64,000 nucleotides of DNA from Candidatus Dechloromonas phosphorivorans. Lineage in GTDB: Bacteria; Pseudomonadota; Gammaproteobacteria; Burkholderiales; Rhodocyclaceae. The translations under genes and the position numbers were made by a program. The stretch is taken from positions 186,001 to 250,000 of the forward strand of contig JADKBR010000001.1 of the NCBI GenBank assembly GCA_016714975.1, given 5' to 3'. This document shows positions 1 through 8,116 of this stretch, piece by piece (positions within the stretch are counted from its first letter, which is position 1; every line of letters starts with the position of its first letter). The notes beneath the pieces are model-generated. The model did not search any database and had not been told where the DNA came from. It saw only the letters and a list, made by a program, of their open reading frames with translations.

Positions 1-1884
1 GGCCAGCAGCGGATTGAGCGGCGGCAGCGCGACGACCAGGCGGCCTTCGCGGAAGCTCGTGACCGATGCCGGACCAAGGAAGATCACCGGCCCGAACACT
101 GGATCGTCGGCAACCCCCAGGCGCATTGCGGGAGCGCCACTGCGGGCCGCGCTCGGGCGCAGTCGGTAACCGCTGACGCGCTCGCCAGGGTGGCTTGTCC
201 GCGCACGGCTGCGCAGACCGCGCGCTGCGATGGCAATCTCTGCCGGCGAACGGAGTCCTGGTACGCGTTCTGAAAGCTCCGCTCCATTGGCCAGCACGAG
301 AAAGAGGTCGACCGGATAGCCGATTTCATCGGCGCTAGCAATCGCCCTGTCGATGCTGCCCACCAACGGATACTCGCCAACGGCGAGGCCGTAGGCCTGC
401 AACATGCGCCTTGCCTGGCGTGCCGACAGCGTCCGCGCACCGGCAGCAATCGCTTCTCGGAGCGCGCTTCGGGCCGCTTCTGCATCGGGCGAGAAGCCCT
501 CGGCAAGCGACGGCGGCATCTGCATCAGCAACTCGCGATTGCGCCGGTAATTGACGGCACCGAGAAAGACCGCGATCGCTTTTTCCGGCGACTCATGGCT
601 CAACACGCCTTGCGCCGCCGCAATCCTTTGCGCCTCAAGCATCGCCTCACCGCCGACCCAGCAGGTGAAGACGTTGCGCTCGGTTTCCCGGGACGCCTTG
701 CAGATCGCGGCAGCAACCTCGGCGCTCGGGGCAAACGGGGACGGCGAACAGACGGTCAGGACGTTCTCCGTATTGCTGTCGGCGAGCACCGTCGTCAATG
801 CAGTTCCCCAGTTTGTCGCCGTGACGTCCGCCGGTAGCGCCAGTGGATTGGAGAGCGCTGAACGGGTCTGCAACAGTCCCTCAAGGCGCTTGGCGGTTTC
901 TGCCGACAGCTCCGCCAGCTGACCGCCAGAACGCAACAGGGTGTCGCAGGCAATCCGTCCCAGGCCATGACCGTTGGCCAGGATGGTCAGACTCTCGCCG
1001 CGCAACGGACGTACCCGCGCCATCCCCTCGATGGCTTCGAACAGATCCCCGAGCGTATCGATATGCACCCAGCCGGCACGACTCAGGGCTGCTTCGTAAA
1101 CGTCGGCGCTGGTGAATGGCACATCCCCCTGACGCCTGCCGTGCGCCGGATCGCCATGGATGGTAACCACGGGCTTGTTGCGCGCAGCGGCACGCGCTGC
1201 CGACATGAACTTGCGCCCGGCTGCAACCTCGTCGAACTGGACCACGATCGATTTGGTATCGGGGTCGTCAGCCAGCCAGTCGAGGACGTCGGCAAGATCG
1301 ACATCAAGGCCGGCACCCAGGTGCAGCACCGTCGAGAAACCGATTCCCTTGCTGGCGGCGCGATCGAGTACCGCCGCCGTCACGGCCGTCGACTGCGCGA
1401 CCAGGGCAATCTTGCCCGCCGCGATCGGGACCGGGGCAGCGCTGGCGTTAAGCCCTCTGGCGGGCACGACGAGACCGCCGCTTCCCGGCCCCAAAATGCG
1501 CATCAGATGCGGCCGGGCCGCCTTGAGGATCGCCTTGCCCGCCTTCGCTATCGCGCCACTGCTCATCCTGTGCCACATCCACGGCCCGACAATCACTGCG
1601 CGTGTCCCGCGGACGCCAAGCTGCTCGATGATCGACGGCACCCGGTCCAGTGAAGCGCAGATGATCGCCAGATCAGGCACCACATCGAGTTCGCCGACGC
1701 GCACATCGTTGCCCATGAAGAATAGCGAGCGCTTTCTTGCGCTGACCGAAACGACCGGACCTTTGAATCCGCCGGCCGCGAGATTGGCCAGTACGACCTC
1801 GGCGTAACGGCTCGGCTCTTCAGGTTCGGCGACCACCGCCACCGAAGCGGGGCGAAAGAGGAATTCGAGGTTGCGGACTGTCAT
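1..1884 (-). CDS. ADP-forming acyl-CoA synthetase / Pat-like protein, 3' end beyond window
   Basis: The minus-strand frame is open from an ATG at 1884 to the left edge, 628 codons without a stop. Its N-terminus (LFRPASVAVV) starts the CoA-binding domain of NDP-forming acyl-CoA synthetases. A middle ligase-like region contains LANGHGLGRIACD, and near residue 490 an ATP-grasp domain begins (LSARQARRMLQAYGLAVGEYP). Full-length relatives such as E. coli Pat/YfiQ have about 890 residues and end in a GNAT acetyltransferase domain, which would lie outside the window. The family either makes acyl-CoA from acid, ATP and CoA or acetylates protein lysines, often acetyl-CoA synthetase. Which applies cannot be decided without the C-terminus. 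Confidence 0.85.
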   Translation of the reverse strand, partial: MTVRNLEFLFRPASVAVVAEPEEPSRYAEVVLANLAAGGFKGPVVSVSARKRSLFFMGNDVRVGELDVVPDLAIICASLDRVPSIIEQLGVRGTRAVIVGPWMWHRMSSGAIAKAGKAILKAARPHLMRILGPGSGGLVVPARGLNASAAPVPIAAGKIALVAQSTAVTAAVLDRAASKGIGFSTVLHLGAGLDVDLADVLDWLADDPDTKSIVVQFDEVAAGRKFMSAARAAARNKPVVTIHGDPAHGRRQGDVPFTSADVYEAALSRAGWVHIDTLGDLFEAIEGMARVRPLRGESLTILANGHGLGRIACDTLLRSGGQLAELSAETAKRLEGLLQTRSALSNPLALPADVTATNWGTALTTVLADSNTENVLTVCSPSPFAPSAEVAAAICKASRETERNVFTCWVGGEAMLEAQRIAAAQGVLSHESPEKAIAVFLGAVNYRRNRELLMQMPPSLAEGFSPDAEAARSALREAIAAGARTLSARQARRMLQAYGLAVGEYPLVGSIDRAIASADEIGYPVDLFLVLANGAELSERVPGLRSPAEIAIAARGLRSRARTSHPGERVSGYRLRPSAARSGAPAMRLGVADDPVFGPVIFLGPASVTSFREGRLVVALPPLNPLLA

Positions 1885-2252
1885 GATTGCCTGCGATCGG
1901 TGATGTCGATGTCGTTCTGCGTGGCACGCTCCGCCGAGGCACTGCGGGCCCGGGCGAGACACGCTGCCAGTGTGCCACGTCCGGCACCGCGTCCCCAAGC
2001 CTTTAGGCGCCTGCCGCGCGTGCGCAACCGAGGTATTCACACTTCCTTTTGATCGTGACACATTGCCGCCGGTCGTCATCGGGCTGGGCAATCCACGAGC
2101 CTCCCGCGAAGTTGCACGCAAATCGGGCGTTTCATAGCCGTTGACCGCAACCATCGGCCAGCGGCCAAACGCCCCGATGGCGCCGGGCTGGCCGGCAAAG
2201 ACACGGCGTCACTGCTGCGCTTGAACTCGAACCAGCCAGCCGGCGTCGCGAC
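1885..2252. other. Intergenic stretch, no gene seen
   Basis: These 368 bases lie upstream of the leftmost synthetase gene and downstream of the small hypothetical gene. No frame with a convincing start, ribosome site or recognisable peptide was found, and no strong hairpin with a T-run. It presumably holds the promoter of the synthetase gene, but no clear -35/-10 pair stands out. Confidence 0.5.
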
Positions 2253-2579
2253 TCAACCGAGGACCGTGACCTTCAGTTTCTCGAAAACGCTCAAACTGGC
2301 CCACCAGGCCATGCCGCGCCGCCGGAAATCCCCGCCATCGGCCGTCAAGGCCAGCGTTCTCGCCCCAAACTCCGTCTTGCCGTTCTCGGCAACGTAGCCC
2401 GCGTCCATCAGATAGCGCGCAATCGCCGGCTGCACCTGCTGCCCGCCGAGCGTCCACCGCGTGCCATAACCGTCGTCGCTGCCGACCAGCATCAGGATCG
2501 GGTCGTAATCGCCCATCAGCCGAAGCACGCGGAGCGTTTCGACGCGGTTGGGAATCGAGGATGGCGGTGAGGGTGGCAT
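2253..2579 (-). CDS. Small hypothetical protein, 108 aa
   Basis: I do not recognise a named family. The product is a soluble protein of 108 residues with no signal peptide or membrane segment. Its centre (LMGDYDPILMLVGSDDGYG) and end (WWASLSVFEKLKVTVLG) look like real protein, with hydrophobic strands and a compact tryptophan-rich C-terminus. Codon use has the G/C third positions of the neighbours. The ATG at 2579 is not preceded by a clear Shine-Dalgarno sequence, so the true start could be an internal Met such as the one in LMGDYD. I believe similar short proteins occur in other betaproteobacteria, but that is memory and was not checked. Confidence 0.55.
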   Translation of the reverse strand: MPPSPPSSIPNRVETLRVLRLMGDYDPILMLVGSDDGYGTRWTLGGQQVQPAIARYLMDAGYVAENGKTEFGARTLALTADGGDFRRRGMAWWASLSVFEKLKVTVLG

Positions 2580-3186
2580 AACGCAGGGGAATTATGGCGT
2601 GTATTTGAAAAGCACTGAAATTCCGCTTGTCTCAGTCCGGCCAACTGCGGACATAGCGACTGTGAAAAGTCGTCAGGCTCCAACGGCAGGTAACTGATCC
2701 CTAAGCCGACATCAATCGCTTCAGTCGTCAGTCTCTTGGTCGGCCATAACCTCCGTTCGGCCTGCTGCCTGCTTCAGTCGGGAATGAGTTGGATAGCTGC
2801 CGGTGAGCTGCCAATTAGGCTGGAAGACAGCCTTTCAGTCCGGCGAAGGCACACTCAGTGCGCAAAGGGGACTTGGCAGCTGCTCTGAAGCGGCCGTTCA
2901 GGCAAACCCAATTTCTGCGAAATGGACATCTACATAGCGGCCGCTAGCGACCTCGCCCTACTCGCCAGGTGCGGTCATTCCCGAACCGCAAAATCTCCTG
3001 GCCAGAATGGCCGACAACTGATCTGAAAGCTGCCGCAATGCTCGCCGTCATCTGTGGGGTATTCGACTGCTGGCAATGCGGCCTAGGTACAGACCCCCCA
3101 TGCATTCTGCTGAAGATGGAGAGAGAAGGGACTGCAGTTCCCGCTTCCCTGTATTTCCGAACCAGCAATGCCAATTGGAGAAAATC
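2580..3186. other. Gene-poor stretch with lower GC
   Basis: About 600 bases without a credible gene. Base composition is visibly less GC-rich than the flanking core genes. Short open frames on both strands overlap one another and encode no recognisable peptide. Together with the decayed genes that follow to 4.5 kb, it reads as a patch of relaxed or foreign sequence. A GGAG at about 3176-3179 is the ribosome site of the next gene. Confidence 0.5.
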
Positions 3187-3632
3187 ATGAATAGAAACAC
3201 AAAATGCCTTGTCGCATCACTTTGTGCCACCTTGGCAATGCTCGCATCGTCCGTGCCGGCATGGAGTGCGGACACCGCGTTGGAGATTGAACAGGTCAAG
3301 CAACAATCGATGGCCATTCCGGGCATACAGCGAGAAGTTGCGAAGGCCACAGGAAACGATCCCAAGATGATCGACATAATCACTACGCCGCATAAGGTCA
3401 CGATAACAGTCATCAACAGCAAATTGAACGATGCGAAAATGCGGATCGTGAGGCTGAGGCATTGACGATGGTTTCTACGCTTGCGCGTGCTGTTTCAGGA
3501 AAGGCGCCATTCGCACAGGTTATCGTGATTCATGTGGACTATGTCAAACGGACCGGAAGTTACCAAGAGGCTATCCAGCAACTGGATTTCAACAAGTCTC
3601 CAGCGGGCATCTTTGTTCCGCACAGCTCATGA
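3187..3632 (+). pseudogene. Small secreted protein gene split by a -1 frameshift
   Basis: The first part (3187-3465, 92 aa) starts after a GGAG and has a signal peptide (basic start, hydrophobic core, AWS-AD cleavage region). It continues through VAKATGNDPKMIDIITTPHK and runs into a stop. The -1 frame is open across the same place and continues as NADREAEALTMVSTLARAVS, GKAPFAQVIVIHVDYVKR and SPAGIFVPHSS to a stop at 3630-3632. Joining the frames at the AAAA run (3436-3439) gives one protein of about 147 residues that looks complete. From memory this resembles a family of small secreted betaproteobacterial proteins, not checked. Alternatives are two overlapping small genes (92 and 54 aa), a base-call error, or programmed frameshifting. 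Confidence 0.6.
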
Positions 3633-3798
3633 AAGATTGAGCGGGAGTTCCAAAATTAACGTATCTGCTACCAGGTATCGTTAATACTTCAGATGTCCGC
3701 TCAGGCTGTAATGGCGGGGGGGTTTGAACGGCCCGTCTCGGCGCGGCCCAAAAAATCATCAACTGTGCCCGCTAGGCACAAGCCTCGGTAGGGGCAAG

Positions 3799-4125
3799 TC
3801 CTCTGCGTATTGGCTGACGGACACATTAAAGCATGGGCCAGTGGTTGTTTATTTCTTTCCTTCCGCCACACGGAAGGGTGCATTTTGTCCGAGTTCGCAG
3901 TCCATTTGACGGAGTTCGTCGGGGCAGGGGATGATCGTCGGCGTATCGAGGTGATGGTGGTCCGGGGCGGCGAAGAAGGGCGCCGGCGCCAGGCCCGCGG
4001 TGTGGAGATCGACCATGCGTTTGCCGAGCGCACAACATTCATAGTCACCCCCGATGGTAAAGTGCTGGCAACCATTGGAGGCCTTACACCTGCCCAAAAT
4101 GTTGCAAAGGCACTTCGCCTGTATC
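3799..4125 (+). pseudogene. Decayed peroxiredoxin (AhpC/TSA, BCP-like) gene
   Basis: Peroxiredoxin-like pieces appear in order but in different frames. First comes LTDTLKHGPVVVYFFPSA, the strand before the active site. Next, in a shifted frame, is KG/EGCILSEFAVHLTEF, which holds the position of the peroxidatic Cys. Then MIVGVSR appears in a third frame, where relatives read VIGVS. Last is FAERTTFIVTPDGKVLATIG followed by GLTPAQNVAKAL, the C-terminal strand and helix. At least three frameshifts are needed to join them, and no start codon with a ribosome site precedes the first piece. The gene cannot give a working enzyme. It belongs to the cluster of remnants around 3-4.5 kb. Confidence 0.6.
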
Positions 4126-4257
4126 GCCCATGCAGCGCTAGATTCTTTTGCGCGCTTTTCCCTGAGCCAGAAAGGAATGGCCTCCGGATCGGAGGAAATG
4201 TGAATCCCACGGATTCCGTCGCCAGTTAGCGACCGTTCCTTTCAACAATCTGCCGTT

Positions 4258-4536
4258 AACAAGGCGCCGCACACGCTGTATGTGCTGGACGAGCCGACGG
4301 TGGGCCTGCACATGGCGGATGTGGAAAAGCTGATCCGCGTGCTGCACCGGCTGGCGGACGGCGGCCGCAGCGTGGTCGTCATCGAGCACGACCTGGACCT
4401 CATCGCCGAGGCCGACTGGATCGCCGATCTGGGCTCCGAAGGCGGCAGCGGTGCCAGCCGGGTGGTGGTGGCCGGCACGCCCGCGGCGACGGTGGCCTCG
4501 GGCTCGCACACCGGGCCTCGCTGGCGCCGGTGCTGA
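4258..4536 (+). pseudogene. C-terminal fragment of UvrA excinuclease ATPase
   Basis: The frame reads [20 protein letters not shown], then [20 protein letters not shown] and [18 protein letters not shown]. These are the Walker B aspartate/glutamate (LDEPT), the D-loop and the H-loop histidine of the second ABC domain of UvrA. Only about the last 90 residues of a protein of over 900 remain. Everything upstream, including Walker A, signature motif and zinc fingers, is missing, and the fragment joins unrelated sequence near 4250. A complete uvrA must exist elsewhere for repair. This is probably debris of a second, horizontally acquired or duplicated uvrA-type gene. It ends at a TGA just before the receiver gene on the other strand. 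Confidence 0.75.
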
Positions 4537-4554
4537 GCCGAGGGCTGGGGCGGC

Positions 4555-4974
4555 CTAACCGCCGTTGGTCGCGCCGCGTAGCTGCGCCACCGCGGCCACG
4601 CGCTTGAGCAGTTCGCGGTCGTTCCAGGGCTTCTTGAAGATGCCGTACAGGCCTTGGCAGTCGTTGACGCGGGCGCTGAGTTCCTCGTGACCGGTGATGG
4701 CGATGATCGGCAGGTCCTCGGTTTCGAGGCTGCCCTGCACGTGGGCGATGACCTGGAAGCCGTCGAGCAGCGGCATCTCCAGGTCGGTGATGAGCACGGC
4801 GTAGGACTTGCGCGAAAGCAGATCGAGCGCCTGTTCGCCGTCGTTGGCCACGTCGACCATGAAGCCGGCGCCTTCCAGCAACTTGCGCAGCTTGGCGCGG
4901 GCCACGGCAGAGTCGTCGGCCACCAGCACGGCCAGCGGCTGGGCGGTGTCGGGTTCCTGCGGTGTCGCGGGCAC
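4555..4974 (-). CDS. Single-domain response regulator (receiver)
   Basis: A CheY-like receiver domain fills nearly the whole protein. It shows the acidic pair in VADDSAVARA, the phospho-acceptor Asp in LITDLEMPLLDG, the switch Thr in AITGHEE and the conserved Lys in IFKKPWND. There is no output domain, so it must act through protein contacts or as a phosphate relay. The frame opens as far as an ATG at 5064, but that would overlap the upstream membrane-protein gene by 74 bases, so I chose the GTG at 4974 (139 aa). No sensor kinase is adjacent. Its partner is unknown. Confidence 0.75.
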   Translation of the reverse strand: MPATPQEPDTAQPLAVLVADDSAVARAKLRKLLEGAGFMVDVANDGEQALDLLSRKSYAVLITDLEMPLLDGFQVIAHVQGSLETEDLPIIAITGHEELSARVNDCQGLYGIFKKPWNDRELLKRVAAVAQLRGATNGG

Positions 4975-4990
4975 CCGTGGCGGCAGTGAC

Positions 4991-5173
4991 TCAGGCCTCG
5001 CTGGGGGCGCCGGGCGCGACGGGCCTCTGCGCACGGCGCGCCGTGTCGTCCGCACGCCGGGCAAAAGCCAGCACGCCCACCACCACGGCCAGCACGGCCA
5101 GGAAAGTCAAGGCGTAGCCAAGCAGGCCGGACCCCAGCCAGCGGCCCATCGGCGCCAGAAACTGTTCGAGCAT
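4991..5173 (-). CDS. Small single-span membrane protein
   Basis: A short protein of about 60 residues with one strong membrane segment (LLGYALTFLAVLAVVVGVLA), followed by a basic and then Ala/Pro-rich cytoplasmic tail. Starts at 5203 (ATG) and 5251 (GTG) are also in frame. None has a strong ribosome site, and I chose the ATG directly before LEQFLAPMGRWLGSG. It lies 16 bases upstream of the receiver-domain gene on the same strand and may be co-transcribed with it. No family is recognised and the function is unknown. Confidence 0.45.
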   Translation of the reverse strand: MLEQFLAPMGRWLGSGLLGYALTFLAVLAVVVGVLAFARRADDTARRAQRPVAPGAPSEA

Positions 5174-5389
5174 TTGCTTCACGGATAGGAAATTCAACCA
5201 CATGGGAGCAAGATGGACGGGTGGGGGCAACCAGACCACCAGTTGCCCCACTCATGGCATTCAGTGACTGGTTTTTAGGTGAGCCACAGGCAGCTTAGGG
5301 TCGAACGCAGCCATTCCAGAAGTTTCCAAAACAACGCTGATTTCCGCACCCACGGAGCACACTCAGCAGACGAACAGCAAGGAGACAAA

Positions 5390-5851
5390 ATGCAAGCCTT
5401 TCAGGACTTCTACCCGGAGAACGTCGCCCATTGCTACGGCTGCGGCCGGCTGAACGAGCATGGCCACCAGATCAAGACCTGTTGGGAGGGCGACGAGAGC
5501 GTCACCCGTTTCCAGCCCAAGCCGGAGCACACGGCGATTCCCGGCTTCGTCTATGGTGGCCTGCTCGCCTCGCTGATCGACTGCCATTGCACCGGCACGG
5601 CGGCAGCGGCGATGTACCGCGCCGAGAACAGGTCGCTGGACAGCCTGCCGGCCTTCCGCTTCGTTACCGGCGCGCTGCAGGTCAGCTATCTGAAACCGAC
5701 GCCGCTTGGCCCGGTGCTGGAAATTCGCGGTCGGGTCAAGGAGATCAAGGGGCGCAAGGTGGTGGTCGAGGCGACCGTCTATGCCGAGGGCGTCGCCACC
5801 GCGCGCGGCGAGGTCGTGGCGCTGCAGATGCCGGACAGTTTTGCCGGCTAG
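5390..5851 (+). CDS. PaaI-family (hotdog fold) acyl-CoA thioesterase
   Basis: A 153-residue cytoplasmic protein with the hotdog-fold pattern of PaaI/YbgC-like thioesterases. It has an N-terminal Cys pair region (AHCYGCGRLNEHG), the substrate-helix segment with Gly-Gly (IPGFVYGGLLASLIDCH), and long antiparallel strands (ALQVSYLKPTPLG, LEIRGRVKEIKGRKVVVEA). The ATG at 5390 follows an AGGAG, so the longer frame reaching to 5279 is not used. The family hydrolyses acyl-CoA thioesters. The substrate cannot be told here. The gene stands alone and ends 7 bases before the convergent thioredoxin gene. Confidence 0.8.
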   Translation: MQAFQDFYPENVAHCYGCGRLNEHGHQIKTCWEGDESVTRFQPKPEHTAIPGFVYGGLLASLIDCHCTGTAAAAMYRAENRSLDSLPAFRFVTGALQVSYLKPTPLGPVLEIRGRVKEIKGRKVVVEATVYAEGVATARGEVVALQMPDSFAG

Positions 5852-5858
5852 GCTTTGC

Positions 5859-6089
5859 CTACAGCCAGCCGGCCACCTTGGCACGATCGGGAACGCCGCC
5901 GGCGTGCACCACCTTGCCATCGACGACCACGCCGGGTGTCGACATCACGCCGTACTTCATGATTTGCGGCAGGTCTTCCACCTTGGATAGCGCAATGCTT
6001 ACCCCTTTTTCCGCCGCGACTTCCTCGATCAGCTTGATGGTATTGCGGCAGTTGGCGCAACCAGTGCCGAGCACCTTGATGTCTTTCAT
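5859..6089 (-). CDS. Small thioredoxin-family protein (CxxC redox protein)
   Basis: A 76-residue protein of the short thioredoxin-like type (TM0996/MTH895 group, redox-active disulfide protein 2). The redox motif CANC sits right after the first strand (VLGTGCANCRNTIKLIEE). The cis-proline loop follows (GVMSTPGVVVDGKVVHAGGV). A perfect AGGAGG precedes the ATG. It lies 35 bases downstream of the permease gene on the same strand. This pairing of a tiny thioredoxin with a YraQ/ArsP-type permease recurs in bacterial genomes. The protein probably delivers reducing equivalents to, or metal/metalloid species from, the permease, which is inference. Confidence 0.85.
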   Translation of the reverse strand: MKDIKVLGTGCANCRNTIKLIEEVAAEKGVSIALSKVEDLPQIMKYGVMSTPGVVVDGKVVHAGGVPDRAKVAGWL

Positions 6090-6124
6090 GAATCCCTCCT
6101 CATGTTGAGAAAATTGTGTCGGCG

Positions 6125-7180
6125 TTACAGCACCAGATTGAAGACATAGCCGACGAGCAGTATGCCGCAGGCTACGACGCCGGCGAAGGCGGCGATCAGC
6201 GGAATCTTCAGCACCTTGCGCAGGATGATCATCTCCGGCAGCGACAGCGCAATCACGCTCATCATGAAGGCGAGCACGGTGCCGAGGGCGGCGCCCTTGC
6301 CGATCAACGCCTCGACAACCGGGATGATGCCGGCCGCGTTGGTGTACATCGGCACCCCGATCAGCACGGCCAGCGGCAGCGACCACCACGGCGCATCCTT
6401 GCCCATGATCGAGGCCATGAAATCTTCCGGCACATAGCCGTGGATGGCGGCACCGATGGCGATCCCGGCAATGATGTAAGGCCAGACCTTGCCGACGATC
6501 TCCCTGACGTGACGCCAGCCGGCCTGGAAGCGATCGACCCAGGTCAGGCGCTCGCCCTGGAACTCCGGCGCCGCGCCACCCAGGATGACCTGCACCCAGT
6601 CTTCGAGGTGGCGCTCCATGTTCAGCCTGCCGATCACCAGACCGGCGATGATGGCGACGGCCAGCCCCAGTCCGAGGTAAAGCGCCGCCACCTTCCAGCC
6701 GAACATGCCGAAGAGCAGCACCAGCGCCACCTCATTCACCATCGGCGCGGAGATCAGGAAGGAGAAGGTCACGCCGAGCGGCACGCCGGCCGAGAGGAAG
6801 CCGATGAACAGCGGCACCGCCGAGCACGAACAGAACGGCGTGACGATGCCGAGACTGGCCGCCAGCACGTTGCCGACGCCGACCCGCTTGCCGGAGAGCA
6901 TGGCCCGGGTGCGTTCGGGCGAGAAGAAGGTCTGGATGATGCCCATCAGAAAAACGATGCCGGTCAACAGCAGCAATACCTTGGGCGTGTCGTAGAAGAA
7001 GAAATGCACCGCCTCGCCGATCGTCGTGCCATGCGCGAGGCCGAGGGCGGCAATCACCGCATCGGCAAACTCGGTCAGGTGGCTGTAGATGGCAAACCAG
7101 AGCGCGCTGGCGACGGCCAGGCCGATCAGCCAGGTGATGGCGCCGGGTGCATCGTCTTTTGCAATGGGTGACGTGGTCAT
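6125..7180 (-). CDS. YraQ/ArsP-type permease (UPF0718)
   Basis: An integral membrane protein of 351 residues with about eight to ten hydrophobic segments in two homologous halves. The family signature TPFCSCSAVPLFIGF lies in the first half, and a matching segment (GVPMYTNAAGIIPVVEALIG) lies in the second. The cysteine-rich signature is known from ArsP, which exports trivalent methylated or aromatic arsenicals, and from uncharacterised YraQ proteins. The substrate here is uncertain. An arsenic link is supported weakly by the acr3/arsC genes 10 kb away. It is probably transcribed with the thioredoxin gene, possibly as the tail of the ATPase operon (72-base gap to atpG). Confidence 0.8.
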   Translation of the reverse strand: MTTSPIAKDDAPGAITWLIGLAVASALWFAIYSHLTEFADAVIAALGLAHGTTIGEAVHFFFYDTPKVLLLLTGIVFLMGIIQTFFSPERTRAMLSGKRVGVGNVLAASLGIVTPFCSCSAVPLFIGFLSAGVPLGVTFSFLISAPMVNEVALVLLFGMFGWKVAALYLGLGLAVAIIAGLVIGRLNMERHLEDWVQVILGGAAPEFQGERLTWVDRFQAGWRHVREIVGKVWPYIIAGIAIGAAIHGYVPEDFMASIMGKDAPWWSLPLAVLIGVPMYTNAAGIIPVVEALIGKGAALGTVLAFMMSVIALSLPEMIILRKVLKIPLIAAFAGVVACGILLVGYVFNLVL

Positions 7181-7252
7181 TGGTGCGTTCGATGAGAATT
7201 TGTGGTCCTGCGGCCATGATGACGCAGTACCCGCGTGAAGGATGCGGAGAAT

Positions 7253-8116
7253 TCAGCCTGTCTTTCGTTTCGGCATGGCCTCTTCCTGCTCCAACATGCC
7301 GGCTGATAACAGAATGACCTCGATTTCCTCTGTGATGTCTTCCTGACGCTGTGCATTGTAGACTAGGCGCAGGCGCGCACGGTCTTCGTCCAGCTTGCTC
7401 AGGGCGCTGTCCATGTGGGCATGGCGCTGTCGGTTTTCGGCCATCAGGGAGCTGTATAGCACCTCGTTGAGGGCGGCATAGAGGTAATGCCGGATCAGAC
7501 CAGCGAGGAATTCCTCTGCTGGCAAGTTGAAATCCGGGGGATAGGATCGCCGGGCCGGGGGCGGCAGATCGCGCAGCGGCAGCAGGCGGCGCAAGCGGAT
7601 GTCGCCAGCCGCGTCACAGTGGTAAAGGACGGAAACGCCCGTGCCGCGCGGCTCGTTGGCGGTCAGGAAATGGCTCAATTCGCGGGTCAACCGCAGCAAT
7701 ACCGTGGGCACTTCGTCCGCCACGCTGGCCCCGGGCAATTGCGCTGGCGGCGGAGCGGAATCAACCCGACTGGCCAGCCGATGCCCGATGACGAGCCAGT
7801 TTCCGGTCGCCTGGTTCGCGACACCGAGGCTCTCCCGGCGTTTCAGTATGGCTTCGTTGAAATCACCGCAAAAACCCTGCTCGGAGCCGACGAGAATGCA
7901 CAGTTCGCTCTCCGGCGGTGTCATGGCGAGTTCACCGTTCCAGGCAAGAAACCTGGAGGCAGAGGCTTCGATGCTGCTGACCATGCGCCGCTGGGTGGCG
8001 AGAAAATCCTGGAGGACGCGGATTTCCATCAGAGCCAGCCCCTTCATTGCCGACATGATGCCGGCAATGTCGGTCAGCGACGCCAGGCGCCGGGAAAGCT
8101 CACGCCGCCGGCTCAT
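7253..8116 (-). CDS. atpG: Alternative F1Fo ATPase, gamma subunit
   Basis: A 287-residue gamma subunit, the central rotor shaft of F1. The N-terminal helix ([20 protein letters not shown]) and the C-terminal helix ([20 protein letters not shown]) are the two halves of the coiled coil, with a Rossmann-like middle ([20 protein letters not shown]). Similarity to housekeeping gamma is low in the middle, as is usual for the N-type ATPases. The ATG at 8116 overlaps the end of atpA by 17 bases. A start at 8173 is possible but would overlap far more. It is the last gene of the ATPase set, where N-type operons also end. Confidence 0.85.
   Translation of the reverse strand: MSRRRELSRRLASLTDIAGIMSAMKGLALMEIRVLQDFLATQRRMVSSIEASASRFLAWNGELAMTPPESELCILVGSEQGFCGDFNEAILKRRESLGVANQATGNWLVIGHRLASRVDSAPPPAQLPGASVADEVPTVLLRLTRELSHFLTANEPRGTGVSVLYHCDAAGDIRLRRLLPLRDLPPPARRSYPPDFNLPAEEFLAGLIRHYLYAALNEVLYSSLMAENRQRHAHMDSALSKLDEDRARLRLVYNAQRQEDITEEIEVILLSAGMLEQEEAMPKRKTG

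Noticed and set aside
4242..5255. A 337-codon minus-strand frame across the uvrA tail, receiver and membrane-protein genes
   Set aside because: The peptide is Arg/Ser/Pro-rich with no domain, and the receiver motifs lie in a different frame.
6116..7171. A 351-codon plus-strand frame opposite the permease
   Set aside because: Antisense shadow; the His/Asp/Gln-rich peptide has no domain, while the permease has the family signature and helices.
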